NCBI GenBank assembly: GCA_963833835.1 | Contig: CAWHZI010000009.1 | Coordinates: 244,169-308,168, forward strand | Reading direction: 5' to 3' | Source of the DNA: Bog-532 sp963833835 | GTDB lineage: Bacteria > Actinomycetota > Actinomycetes > Streptosporangiales > Streptosporangiaceae | Length of the DNA: 64,000 nucleotides | The notes under the pieces: generated by a model | Told to the model about the DNA's origin: nothing | What the model saw: only the letters and a program-made list of their open reading frames with translations | Database searches by the model: none | Made by a program: the position numbers and the translations under genes | In this document: one piece after another, positions 8,541-20,719 of the stretch | Numbering within the stretch: position 1 is the first letter of the stretch | Layout: each line of letters begins with the position of its first letter

Positions 8541-9230
8541 CTACTCGCGGGGGCGGTCGCGGTCGCTGAAGACGCGGGCAGCGTACGCGGCGGCCTGGGT
8601 GCGGCGCTCCATGCCGAGCTTGGCGAACAGCGCGGACACGTAGTTCTTGACCGTCTTCTCGGCCAGGAACAGCTGCTCGCCGATCTGCCGGTTGGTCAGG
8701 CCGTTGCCGATCAGCTCCAGGATGCGGCGCTCCTGCCCGGTCAGACCCTCCAGCGGGTCCTTCTTGCGGGAGCTGTCCCGCAGCCGGGCCATCAGCTGGC
8801 TGGCCGCGCCGGCGTCCAGCATCGACTGGCCCGAGGCCACCGTCCGGACCGCGCCGACCAGGTCGGTGCCGCGGATCTGCTTGAGCACATAGCCCGACGC
8901 CCCGGCCATGACCGCGTTGAACAGTGCCTCATCGTCGCCGAAGGAGGTCAGCATGAGGCAGGCCACCTGGGGCAGCCGCGACCTGATCTCCCGGCAGACG
9001 GTGACCCCGTCCCCGTCAGGCAGGCGCACGTCGAGGATGGCCACGTCCGGCTGCAGCGCCGGGATCCGGGCCAGCGCGGACGCCGCGGTGCCCGCCTCCC
9101 CGATCACGTGGATGTCTGGCTGGGCCTCCAGCAGCTCACGCACGCCGAGCCGGACGATCTCGTGGTCGTCCAGCAGGAAGACCCCGATCGTCTTGTCCCC
9201 GGGTCCCACATCGCTCATTGCAGACACCAT
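8541..9230 (-). CDS. DosR/DevR-like NarL-family response regulator
   Basis: Response regulator of about 229 residues. The receiver domain (about 14-130) contains LLDDHEIVRLG, the phospho-acceptor Asp67 in ILDVRLPDGDG and the LKQIRG lysine. A LuxR-type HTH follows (about 155-215) with LTGQERRILELIGNGLTNRQIGEQLFLAEKTVKNYVS. It closely resembles mycobacterial DosR, including SMLDAGAASQLMARLR and KLGMERRTQAA. The start is uncertain: ATG 9230 (weak AGAAG upstream), ATG 9218 or ATG 9275. The frame is open upstream into tex because of a frame shift there, so a Tex-regulator fusion is formally encoded. I treat this as a separate gene lying just after the expected tex stop at 9287. It probably pairs with the convergent kinase. 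Confidence 0.85.
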   Translation of the reverse strand: MVSAMSDVGPGDKTIGVFLLDDHEIVRLGVRELLEAQPDIHVIGEAGTAASALARIPALQPDVAILDVRLPDGDGVTVCREIRSRLPQVACLMLTSFGDDEALFNAVMAGASGYVLKQIRGTDLVGAVRTVASGQSMLDAGAASQLMARLRDSSRKKDPLEGLTGQERRILELIGNGLTNRQIGEQLFLAEKTVKNYVSALFAKLGMERRTQAAAYAARVFSDRDRPRE

Positions 9231-9286
9231 AGCTTCTGGAACGCTCAAGGGCGCATAGCGATCAGTAATTGACATGGAACTACCGG

Positions 9287-11831
<2,545 letters not shown>

Positions 11832-12018
11832 GTGGCTCCGCTTTCTGGCTGACGGGTGGACGGGCGCGGGTCAGGAGCCTAATTGACCGGCGGGCACCGC
11901 GCGGCCCCGTCAGCTCGGCGTCTTCTTTTCTGATTAATTAAGTGTTAAATTGTTGATCTTCTCATACCCGCCCAAATAGCCCATCGGTCCAACGACGGAA
12001 CGTGTCGGAGGCAGCGGT

Positions 12019-14879
12019 ATGTCCCCTTCATTAATTCATCGTCCCTTCCTGGCGCGGCACCGTGCCACCTCTCGCATCGGCCGGGTCGTGGCCGTGCTGG
12101 CCGCCACCGGCGCGGCGGCGCTCGTCGCCGTGCCCGCCGGGGCCCTCACGGCGCGCCCGGCCCAGGCCAGCCGGACGGCGGCGGCCGCGTCCTGCCCGTG
12201 GGTCAGTTCCTCCGCACCGATCTCGCAGCGGGTGGCCCAGGTCATGGCCCAGATGACCATCCCCAACGAGATCACCATGGTCGAAGGCCAGGGCACGACC
12301 AACCCCTACGTGTTCTACATGGCCGGGATCCCGAGCCTGTGCATCCCCAGCATGGGCGAGGAGGACGGCCCGAACGGTGTGGCCGACGGCTTGACCGGGG
12401 TGACCCAGCTGCCGGCCGGAGTCGCGCTGGCCGCGACCTTCGACCCGTCGCTGGCCAGCCAGTACGGCCAGGTCGTGGGGAGCGAGGAGGTCGGCAAGGG
12501 GGCCGCGGTCAACCTGGGCCCGACGATCAACATCGACCGGGACCCGCGCTGGGGCCGCTCGTTCGAGACCTACACCGAGGACCCGTACCTGAACGCCTCG
12601 CTCGCGGTCAGCGAGATCGACGGGGTGCAGCGCACCGGTGAGCTGGATCAGGTCAAGCATTACGCCGCCTACAACCAGGAGACCTACCGGAACACGGCCC
12701 AGGACGACGTGATCGTCAGCAACCGCACTCTGCAGGAGATCTACCTGCCGGCCTTCCAGGCCGCGGTGCAGGACGCCGGGGCGGCCTCGGTGATGTGCTC
12801 GTACGCGGTGATCAACGGCGACTTCGCCTGCAACGACAAGTTCACCGAGACCACCATGCTCCGCGACGCCTGGAACTTCCCGGGCTTCGTGACCTCGGAC
12901 TACGGCGCACTGCACAATGTCGACGGCGCCACCGACGGCACCGACCAGGAGCAGCCGTTCAGCGACTTCTTCGGCCCCACCCTGCAGGCCGACGTTGAGA
13001 ACGGCACGATCCCGCGGTCCACGCTGAACACGATGGTGCAGCGGATCCTGACCGAGATGTTCCGTTTCAACCTGATCGCCAAGCCGCTGACCGGCACGAC
13101 CTCGACCCCCGTGACCACCCCCGCCCATCAGGCGGTCGGCACGGACGTGGCCGAGACCGGCACCACGCTGCTGAAGAACTCAGGCTCGGTGCTGCCGCTG
13201 GCCAGTGGCGGTTCTGGACGTGGCCGTGATCGGTCCGGCCGCGTCGGCCGCGGTGACCTACGGTGGCGGCGGCAGTGCGGCCGTGCTCCCGTCGGCCACG
13301 GTCAGCCCGCTGCAGGGCCTGCAGGCCGCGGCCGGGTCGGGCACCCCGGTCAGCTACACCCAGGGGCTGCCGACCGACACCTCGATACCGGCCATCCCGC
13401 GCGGCCAACCTGTCCCCCGCGTATGCGGCGACCCCGTTCGGCGGCAGCTTACACCGGGACGCTGACCGCGCCCGAGACCGGCACCTACGTGCTGGCCATC
13501 ACCAACGACTGTGGCTGCTACACGCCCACCTACCTGACCCTGGATGGCAAGCAGATCATCGACGACCCGAGCACTCCCCCGGTGCACACCTACTCGGTGG
13601 CGGTGAACCTCACCGCGGGCCAGACCTACACGGCTCGGGATCTCCGGGGCGTCGTCCGCGCTGACCTGGGGCACGCCGTCGGCGCTGGCGCCCGGGCTGA
13701 CCGCGGCGGCGGCCGCGGCCAAGTCGGCCAAGACCGCCGTGGTGGTGGTCTCGGACGACACCGAGTCCGAGGCCACCGACCGGCTCAGCCTCAACCTGCC
13801 GTCGGCGCAGGACGAGCTGATCGCGGCGGTGGCGGCGGCCAACCCGCACACGGTCGTGGTGATCAACGCGGGCGCCCCGGTGGCCATGCCGTGGCTGAAC
13901 CAGGTCGCGGGGGTGGTCGACGCCTGGTACCCGGGCCAGTCCAGCGGCACCGCGCTGGCCAGCGTGCTGTTCGGCCAGACCGACCCGAGCGGGCACCTGC
14001 CGGTGACGTTCCCGGCCAGCCTGGCCCAGGTCCCGGCCTCGACCACGGCCCAGTTCCCCGGGGGACGGGACCACGGTCCAGTACTCCGAGGGCCTCGATG
14101 TCGGTTACCGGTGGTACAACACAAAGGACATCCAGCCGCTGTTCCCGTTCGGCTACGGCCTGTCCTACACCTCGTTCAGGTACCGCGGGCTGCAGGTCAC
14201 GCGGGCGGCCCGGGGACGCAGGACGTCCAGGTCAGCGCGACCGTGACCAACACCGGGCACCGGTCCGGCGCGGACGTGGCCCAGCTGTACGTGACCCTTC
14301 CGGCCTCGGCCGGTGAGCCGCCCCGGCAGCTGAAGGGCTTCCAGCGGGTCAGCCTCCGGCCCGGGCAGTCCGAGCGGGTGCGGTTCACGCTGACCCCGGC
14401 CGACCTGTCCTGGTTCGACACCTCGGCGCCGGGGGCCAGCGCCACCGGTGGCGGCTGGAGCCAGTCTGCGGGCGCCTACCAGGTGTACGTGGGCGACTCG
14501 GCCGCGCTGGCCAACCTGCCGCTGCACGGCGGGTTCGTGGTCACCTCCACGCCGGGCGCCCGGCAGGTGTCGGTCAGCGCGCCGGCCACGGTGACGGCCG
14601 GGAAGCCGTTCACGGTCAAGGCGACGCTGACCGCGGCCGGGGACCAGACGCTGCGCGGCGTGCGGATCTCGCTGCAGCTGCCGCAGGGCTGGACCGCCCG
14701 GCCGTCGTCGGGCTCGGCGGTGTTCGGCGTGGTCGCGGCCGGGGCAGGCCCCATCGGCCACGTTCACGGTGACGCCGCCGTCGTACGCGCCCAGCAGCGA
14801 CCAGGTGGTGCACGCCACCGCTGAGCTGGGCGGGTCGGACACCCGCGAGGCCGGGCTGACCGTCACCGTCGGCGGCTGA
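12019..14879 (+). pseudogene. Secreted GH3 beta-glucosidase/xylosidase-like protein with multiple frameshifts
   Basis: Glycoside hydrolase family 3. ATG at 12019 (GGAGG upstream) starts a signal peptide of about 49 residues ending near ARPAQAS. The GH3 N-domain follows with NIDRDPRWGRSFETYTEDP, VKHYAAYN and the nucleophile Asp in VTSDYGA. A PA14-like insertion comes next (GTLTAPETGTYVLAITNDCGCYTPTYLTLDG). The GH3 C-domain shows DAWYPGQSSGTALASVLFG and PLFPFGYGLSYTSF, then a fibronectin-III-like domain and a C-terminal NEW3-like domain. The coding signal changes frame at roughly 13205, 13395, 13450, 13640, 14060, 14205 and 14745, ending at TGA 14877-14879. All domains are present in order. It is therefore either a recent pseudogene or a badly sequenced intact gene. 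The expected role is extracellular oligosaccharide hydrolysis. Confidence 0.85.
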
Positions 14880-14892
14880 TCCATCGCACGGC

Positions 14893-14925
14893 GAGGGGCG
14901 CCCGTCAGCCTGACGGGCGCCCCTC
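14893..14925. terminator. Bidirectional hairpin terminator
   Basis: Perfect 15-bp stem (gaggggcgcccgtca paired with tgacgggcgcccctc) around a GCC loop. It lies between the 3' ends of the convergent GH3 gene (14879) and MFS gene (14941). There is no U tract on either side, as is common in actinobacteria. Confidence 0.85.
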
Positions 14926-14940
14926 GGGTGCTGCGCTGCG

Positions 14941-16431
14941 TTAGTGGCTGGCGACCGGGTTGGGAGCCGGGCCGGCCCCGCCCAGCGGGCCTTGCTTCGC
15001 CTGCTCGTCGAAGAGCTGGATGATGTCCTCGACCGGCAGCCCCTTGGTCTCGGGCAGGAACTTCCAGATGAACACGATGGCCAGCGCACACAGCCCGGCG
15101 AAGACCACCAGCACGCCGCCGAGGCTGATCGCGTTCTGGCTGACCGGGAAGAGCTCAATGACCAGGAAGTTGGCCAGCCAGTCGATCATCGCGGCGAAGG
15201 CGGCCGCCTGGCCGCGGACCGCGGTGGGGAACACCTCGCCCTGCAGGGTCCAGCCGGTGCCGCCGACGCCGACGGCGAACGAGGCGATGAAGCCGTCCAG
15301 GCCGATCATGATGACGACGAGCCGGAACGTACCGGACGTGAAGGCCAGGCCCGCCGCAGCGATCAGCGCGAACACGATCATGCCGGTGTAGCCGCCCATG
15401 GACAGCTTGCGCCGGCCGAACTTGTCGATCCAGCGGAAGCCGAGGTAGGTCGAGGCCACGTTGACCGCGGTCATGATCGCGGTCACCTCCACGCCGGCCA
15501 CGGTGGTCTTCACCAGCGAGGCGTGCGCGCCGGCGAAGATCGGCCCGAGTAGGTGCGGCCCGTAGTAGAGCGGCACGTTGATGCCGGTGATCTGCTGGAA
15601 GATGAAGAACACGCAGACCACGACCAGGGCCCGCCGCACGCCCGGGGTCCAGTTCTTGCGGCGCTGCTCCTTGCTTCCGCCCTCGACGCGCTCGACGGTC
15701 TGGGCGGCGGCCTGGATGTCCTCGTCGCTGACGTCCTTGACCCCGAGGATGCTCAGGGCGGAGCGGAGCTGATCGTACTTGCCGTGCCGCAACAGCCAGC
15801 GCGGCGACTCCGGCATCGTGGTGCGCAGGGCCAGGCCGAGCAGGGCGGGCACCGCGCCGAGGCCGAGGACCAGCCGCCAGCCGACCGAGGCGGCCGAATT
15901 GGGCCAGACCCCGAAGATGAGGAGGGCGACGAGGTAGGCGACCAGGATGCCAATCGTGATCATCCACTGCTGCAGCATCGACAGCCCGCCACGCCGGTCC
16001 TTGGGGGCGTACTCGGCGATGTAGGCGGTGGCGATGGCCGAGTCGGCCCCGATGGCGATGCCGATCAGCGTGCGCGCGATCAGCAGCACGGCGGCGTCGG
16101 GCGTCACCGCGGACAGGATCGAGCCCACCGCGTAGATGCCGGCGTCGGCGATGAGCAGGCCCTTCCGGCCGAAGCGGTCGGCTATGGGTCCGGCCAGGAT
16201 CGCGCCGGCCGCCGCACCGAGCGAGGCGCCCGACACCAGGTAGCCCTCGGCCAGCCCCTTCAGGTTGTAGGGCACGAAGTTCAGGGCCGACCCGATGTTG
16301 GAGGTGTCGTAGCCGAACAGGAACCCGCCCAGCGTGGCCAGCAGCGTCAGCCGGAACAGGAAGGCGGTGGATTTCTGGCCGTCCAGCGCGGTGAGCACGC
16401 TGTTCCCGGCTGATCTGGTGGGCTGTGCCAT
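14941..16431 (-). CDS. MFS sugar porter family transporter
   Basis: Membrane protein of 496 residues with about 12 transmembrane helices, of the sugar porter family of major facilitators (proton/sugar symporters). Signatures are GGFLFGYDTSNIGSAL in helix 1, GPIADRFGRKGLLIAD between helices 2 and 3, the long helix 6-7 loop with ESPRWLLRHGK, the QQITGINVPLYYGP motif in helix 7 and KFLPETKGLPVEDI at the C-terminus. The sugar cannot be told from sequence. Its convergent GH3 neighbour suggests a hydrolase-plus-uptake pair for plant oligosaccharides. An AAGGGAG ribosome-binding site lies upstream of ATG 16431. Confidence 0.93.
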   Translation of the reverse strand: MAQPTRSAGNSVLTALDGQKSTAFLFRLTLLATLGGFLFGYDTSNIGSALNFVPYNLKGLAEGYLVSGASLGAAAGAILAGPIADRFGRKGLLIADAGIYAVGSILSAVTPDAAVLLIARTLIGIAIGADSAIATAYIAEYAPKDRRGGLSMLQQWMITIGILVAYLVALLIFGVWPNSAASVGWRLVLGLGAVPALLGLALRTTMPESPRWLLRHGKYDQLRSALSILGVKDVSDEDIQAAAQTVERVEGGSKEQRRKNWTPGVRRALVVVCVFFIFQQITGINVPLYYGPHLLGPIFAGAHASLVKTTVAGVEVTAIMTAVNVASTYLGFRWIDKFGRRKLSMGGYTGMIVFALIAAAGLAFTSGTFRLVVIMIGLDGFIASFAVGVGGTGWTLQGEVFPTAVRGQAAAFAAMIDWLANFLVIELFPVSQNAISLGGVLVVFAGLCALAIVFIWKFLPETKGLPVEDIIQLFDEQAKQGPLGGAGPAPNPVASH

Positions 16432-16557
16432 ACCAAGGCTCCCTTGCTCTCAGTCACGATGGCTAACCCCTCATTCCCACCAAGAAGCGCCATGAACGTA
16501 ACAGCCGTCACTTCTGTGCAGGCGGGATGAGCGCGGGAGAATGGGTCCAGCCGGAAT

Positions 16558-17452
16558 TCAGGCCGTGAAGGAGAGCACCAGGCGGTCGGAGACCGGCCGG
16601 AAGCCGAGCCGCTGATACAGCGCGTTGCTGGTCGGGTTGGCCAGGTCAGTGAACAGCACCACCTCACGCGCGCCCGCCGCGCGCGCGGCCTGGCTGGTCG
16701 CGACGGTGATCGCGCCGCCGTAGCCTTTCCCGCGCTGGGCAGGCGGGGTGTAGACCGGGGCGACCCGGGACATGCCGCCGACCACCGGGGTCCGGGCGGC
16801 CATGGACATTAGCTCGCCGTCGGTCTCCCACACCAGCAGGCCACCGTAGGCCAGGCGGCTGTCGACCACGGCCGGGCTGGCCGGGAGCGGGCGGGGGCCG
16901 CCGTTGGCCTCGTGCTGAAAGGCGCTCGGTCCACCGGGTCAGCAGCTCACGGTCCCCGGCCGTGGCCACCCGGGCCCGGCCCCGCGGCGGCGGAGCGGGC
17001 GGTCGGCTCGGCCAGCCGGAACAGACGCTGACGCTGGAACACACGGGCGATGTCAGGCCCGCCGGGCCCGCGGTGCGGCACCACTCGGTGGCGAAGGCTT
17101 CGGCGGCCGCGGGACGCCGTTCACGCCGGCCAGGAGCCTGCCCTGGCGGTGGAGGGTGGCGGCCAGGGCGGGGCAGCTGGCCGCCGTTCGGTCATGGGGC
17201 CGAGGACGATCGGCATGCCGGGGGTGTGAACGAAGGCGCCGGCGCCGGTGCCGGGGTTCACCAGCCGAACAGGGGTCCGGTCGGCCCCGGTGCGGCCGGG
17301 TGCGTGCGGCCGAGGAGCCCGGAGACGGTGGGCGATGGTCAGCAGGAGGGTGTTCTCGACCGGGTCGCCCTCCAGGTAGAGGCCCGTCTCGGCCAGGAAC
17401 TCCCCGGCGTCGGTGGTGGTGGGCCAGCTCGCCCATGGTTCGCCCGGGCCAT
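16558..17452 (-). pseudogene. GNAT-family N-acetyltransferase, frameshifted
   Basis: Reading the minus strand across several frames recovers one two-lobed GNAT protein. The N-terminal part is DAGEFLAETGLYLEGDPVENTLLLTIAHRLR, then AFVHTPGMPIVLGPMTE, then VFQRQRLFRLAEP. The C-terminal acetyl-CoA-binding lobe is GGLLVWETDGEL, VAPVYTPPAQRGKGYGGAIT (the pyrophosphate-binding QRGKGYG loop) and NPTSNALYQRLGFRPV. Only the last part (from about 16869) is a clean open frame. At least three or four indels lie between about 16915 and 17440. It begins about 25 bp after the serpin stop and was probably co-transcribed with it. Decay or sequencing error cannot be separated here. Confidence 0.7.
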
Positions 17453-17477
17453 CGTCACCTGCTTTTCCGGCCCGCCG

Positions 17478-18704
17478 TCACGTGCTTTCCGGCCGCTCGG
17501 CGGTGGCGGGGCGGGTGACCTGACCCAGGAACAGCGGCAGGCCGGTGGCGGTGTCGGTGATCGCGAACAGGAACGGCCGGTCGACGGTGAATGGGATCGG
17601 CTCGGGTTCACGGCGCAGTGCCATGGCCCGCATCCCGATCGCGGTCGCGGCGGCGGCCTCGGTGCCCTGTTCGTCCACGTCGATGTAGGCCTGGTGCACG
17701 ACCGCGCCGATGAGCAGCCGTTCGGCAGTGGTGATGCCGGTGAAGTCGGCCGCGCCGGTGAAGGCGTCCTGGACGCCCAGCTGGCGCAGCACCGGGATCA
17801 GCTGGGTGCTGGTCCGCTGGCGGAACTTCGGCAGGGCCACGGCCACGCTCTGCCGGTCCGCACCGGCCAGCAGCGGCCCCAGACCAGCCCGGTCGTCGCC
17901 GAGCTGGCTGGCCAGCCCGGCCAGCGGCCCGTCGGGCAGCACGATCGCCATGGCCAGCGGCAGGTCCTCATACGGCAGCAGCACCGCCTGGTAGCCGTCG
18001 CCACGGACGTAGGGCAGGCTGGCGGTGCGGTGCATCATCGCGACAGTGGTCGGCTCGGCCCCGCCGCCCGGGTGGAACGGGGCGTCCCGGGTCGCCGTCG
18101 CGGTGAACGGGAACGCCCAGCGCGCCTTGAGGTAGACCGCGTTGGCCAGGACCAGGCGGGTGGCGGCGGTGACCGCGTCCCGGCCCAGCAGGTTGGTGAT
18201 CTTGCCCGCCGTCTGCCCGGCGATCAGTTCGTTGATCGCGGCCCGGGCCTGCTGCGGGGCGCCGCTGAAGTCGGCTTCCTCGACGGCGGCCGCCGCCACG
18301 TCCTGCACCTGACGGGTGTAGCTGGGCTCCAGCGGCAGTCCGGCCTGGACCCACAACGTATTGGGAGCCCGGAGCATGGGGCCGGCGTTCGCGCCAGCCT
18401 TCTGGATCACTTCGGACAGCAGCCGCAGGCCGGTTTCCGCACCTCCGGCCGGGTCGGTCTGGTCGAGGTGCAGTGCGGCCGCGAGCTGCTCGGCTGTGCT
18501 GCCCCGGGCCCCGAGCAGCGCCAGTTGCAGGGCGGCCGCGATGCTGGCCGGAGAGAACACCAGGTCCTGGCCGTCCACCGCCAGCCGCCGGTACAGGTCG
18601 AGGCCGAACGCGTCGGCAGCGACCGCGGCCGCCGAGCGTGCGCCGGGCTCTTTTCGGTCACCGGATCGTGGGTCATGCCACCCTCCTCCGCCGCTTCGTT
18701 CCAT
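17478..18704 (-). CDS. Serpin-family serine protease inhibitor
   Basis: Bacterial serpin of about 408 residues, a suicide inhibitor of serine (or cysteine) proteases. It has the N-terminal FGLDLYRRL and DLVFSPASIAAAL helices, LANAVYLKARWAFPF, the breach strand and a canonical hinge VDEQGTEAAAATA (about 343-355). Counting from Gly347 as P15 puts P1 at Met361 and P1' at Ala362. It ends with the conserved DRPFLFAI and PLFLGQV strands. The fully small-residue hinge predicts a true inhibitor. Odd: a strong GGAGGAGGG precedes ATG 18676, which opens a different frame (MTHDPVTEKSPAHA). A small indel near 18640 would join it to the serpin frame. ATG 18704 is the in-frame alternative but has no good ribosome-binding site. 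No secretion signal is visible. Confidence 0.9.
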   Translation of the reverse strand: MERSGGGGWHDPRSGDRKEPGARSAAAVAADAFGLDLYRRLAVDGQDLVFSPASIAAALQLALLGARGSTAEQLAAALHLDQTDPAGGAETGLRLLSEVIQKAGANAGPMLRAPNTLWVQAGLPLEPSYTRQVQDVAAAAVEEADFSGAPQQARAAINELIAGQTAGKITNLLGRDAVTAATRLVLANAVYLKARWAFPFTATATRDAPFHPGGGAEPTTVAMMHRTASLPYVRGDGYQAVLLPYEDLPLAMAIVLPDGPLAGLASQLGDDRAGLGPLLAGADRQSVAVALPKFRQRTSTQLIPVLRQLGVQDAFTGAADFTGITTAERLLIGAVVHQAYIDVDEQGTEAAAATAIGMRAMALRREPEPIPFTVDRPFLFAITDTATGLPLFLGQVTRPATAERPEST

Positions 18705-19140
18705 CAGACCACGCCCGCGGCGCGGACCCGTACCGCCCCGGCCCTCCGGACACCGGCCGGCCCCGCACTATGCCTTATCGGCAGGAAGTGCCTTTACCCG
18801 AGTCAAATCATCGCGGCCACTGGCCGCGCACCACTGCCGCCTCGTATTGGCCATTAGCTAACTTAAATAGAAATCAGTTTTCGCGATTCACAAGAAACGT
18901 TTTCCCTGCTGGGCCTGCTATGGGATTGCACTGCCGACCCGGGAATGGCCAACCACGCCACGTTGTCCGCCGTTGTCAATGCGCCAGGACAGGCCGGGAA
19001 GCTGGCCCGGGTGCTGGCGCTCCCCGGCCCGCCGCGGGGTCCGGCGCGGACGTCTCGGCGTTGCCGGGCTAGGGGTGCCGGGGTGGCCATCAGCGGCCCG
19101 CGGTCCCGGCCGGCCGCCTGGGTCAGCTGCTCCGTTGGTG

Positions 19141-19515
19141 CCAGTGTGACGAAAGGGGTGCATGGGGTGCGTGGGGTTGGGAGTGCGTGGGAGCGTGGGG
19201 TGTGGGGGTTGGGGTGTGGGGGTTGGGGTTGCGGGTGCGTGGGCTCGTCGTTGCGGGAGTCATCGTGGTGCGGGGGGTCGTTACGAGGGGCGGATTTCTC
19301 GCGGGGTGGAGTCCTCGCGGGCGCGGAGTCTCTGGTGAGGCGCGGTGGCCTCAGGGTGCGGAGAACTCGCGAAGGGCGTGTTCCTTGTGAGGCGGGCGGC
19401 CTCGGCAGAGTCAAGGGCCTCATGAGGTGGGGAGTCCTCGCGGGGTCGGAGGTGGCCTGACGAGGCGGGGAGGCTCACGGGGTGTGGGAGCCCTGAGGGG
19501 GGGGAGTACTCACGG
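19141..19515 (+). repeat. G-rich, strand-skewed degenerate repeat tract
   Basis: The plus strand is almost free of long C runs and dominated by GGGG, GTGGGG and GAGGCG words. A 14-base word GGAGTCCTCGCGGG occurs at 19308-19321 and again at 19431-19444, with related words (TTCTCGCGGGGTGGAG, GTGAGGCG, GGCCTCA) between. The pattern is neither codon-like nor a simple tandem array. Confidence 0.65.
19204..19228 (+). other. G-quadruplex motif with GGGGTT-type loops
   Basis: Four G runs of 5, 4, 5 and 4 bases are separated by TT, TGT and TT, which fits the canonical intramolecular G-quadruplex pattern with very short loops. More G runs lie on both sides. Confidence 0.75.
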
Positions 19516-20137
19516 CAGGCGGAGGCTCTCCCGGGCGCGTGCGGCAGCGCGCCTGGCCACGAAGGCGGTTCGCTGGACCCGCCTGGGTGCCATCGATCGC
19601 GCGGCCAGCAGGGCATCTACCTGCGGTAACTGCGTTTCATCGGGGTGGCCTGGCGGCGGGGCGTGCCTGCCGAGCCTCGCTGCGCAGTTGCCAGCGGAGC
19701 CTGCCGGACGGGTTGCCTGCGGAACGGCTCCGTCGTGGTACTGGGCCGCACTGGCCAGCCCCCGCCGGGCCAGCTCTGGCCACGGCCGGTCAAGCTGCCG
19801 CCTCGGTGACTGGCGGGCCGCGGTGTTGGTCAACGTCCCGGGCCGGGCATGGTCCGGCCGCTCAGGCCGACGCCGGCGAACGGGCCAGCCGGGCACCGGA
19901 CCGGCCCCTTCGATCGGCGCGAGGCCCGGCCTCCGACGAGATGGGATGGGGGGCGGATTAAGCCGTGGCCGGGTTACGAGGTGACCGGGAAAGCTGAAAC
20001 CCAGATCGATTAATTGGCTTATGGCCGCTTAGAGACCCATTTAGTCCAGCTGACCATCGCGCGGCGCAGCTTCGCACATTTGCGGCTGACCTGGACATTC
20101 GCGGTGGCCAGGAACGGTGCAGAGCCAGAAAACGGCT

Positions 20138-20172
20138 GATGCCCGCCGGCTGGTGCAGGCCCGGCGGGCATC
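20138..20172. other. Perfect 12-bp hairpin
   Basis: GATGCCCGCCGG at 20138-20149 pairs with CCGGCGGGCATC at 20161-20172 around an 11-base loop. It lies in the long non-coding stretch, 39 bp before a second, longer hairpin. It could be a terminator or part of a structured RNA. Confidence 0.6.
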
Positions 20173-20211
20173 GGAGACTTCGACCGTCACAGCCGTAGGT
20201 CGGGCACGACG

Positions 20212-20258
20212 GGCTGCGGACCGTCCGGCTGGGGGGGGAAGCCAGACGGTCCGCAGCC
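20212..20258. other. 18-bp hairpin with G-rich loop
   Basis: GGCTGCGGACCGTCCGGC at 20212-20229 pairs with GCCAGACGGTCCGCAGCC at 20241-20258, with one mismatch. The loop contains a run of eight G. It is strong enough to be a factor-independent terminator or an RNA domain, but no clear gene lies before it on either strand. Confidence 0.6.
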
Positions 20259-20719
20259 GGGCGTGACCTGGCTGCGTTGCGGAAACCGGCTGACGCCGGG
20301 TAAGTCCGTGGCATGCGCCGTTCTCGAAGCCCCACTGTGTTCTTGAAGCCACACTGCGGGCTGCAATGCTTTGCATGCGCTCTATTTATTTAACCACATT
20401 CGCGTGATGAGTCGGTACGCTACTCCTGCGTAACTACGACTGCAACCTGATCAACGCGAATTTTACGAGGGCGATTTCCGGCCCGATTTTCTTAGCACGA
20501 CCGGCACACTAGGGCTGATGTTTTTGTCACCGAGTGAGTCGTAGCGACGGCGCAGGTCAAACCAGATCGGGTCAGGCTATCTCTTACGGTCAGTAACGGA
20601 GTTATGGTCACCCTGTAGCCAGAAAGTACCGTGTCAGCCCTACGCGGCCCGTCTGCCGGGTCTAACGTCTGACGTGTGCCAGGTCAGCCGGGCGGTACGC
20701 CGGCGGGGACGGAGCCTCA

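Larger units (their letters stand above)
18705..20719. other. Two-kilobase stretch without a convincing gene
   Basis: No open frame here shows a recognisable domain. Open frames on both strands are low-complexity Pro/Arg- or Gly-rich. Contents seen: an AT-rich patch at about 18846-18910; a G-rich, GT-skewed tract at about 19141-19515; a GC-rich unannotated part at 19520-19980; two strong hairpins at 20138-20258; and an AT-rich patch at about 20375-20550 that probably holds the promoter of the PucR-type gene. It could contain a small RNA or decayed genes. Confidence 0.6.

Noticed and set aside
18863..19984. Long open frames on both strands of the 18.7-20.0 kb stretch
   Set aside because: Low-complexity Pro/Arg/Gly composition and no domain or ribosome-binding site. 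A fragment at 18945 (MANHATLSAVVNAPGQAGKLARVLA) faintly recalls an ACT domain but breaks into the G-rich tract.
20397..20420. Hammerhead-ribozyme-like word tgatgagtcggtacg
   Set aside because: The conserved core CTGATGA with a matching GAAA and flanking helices is not present.
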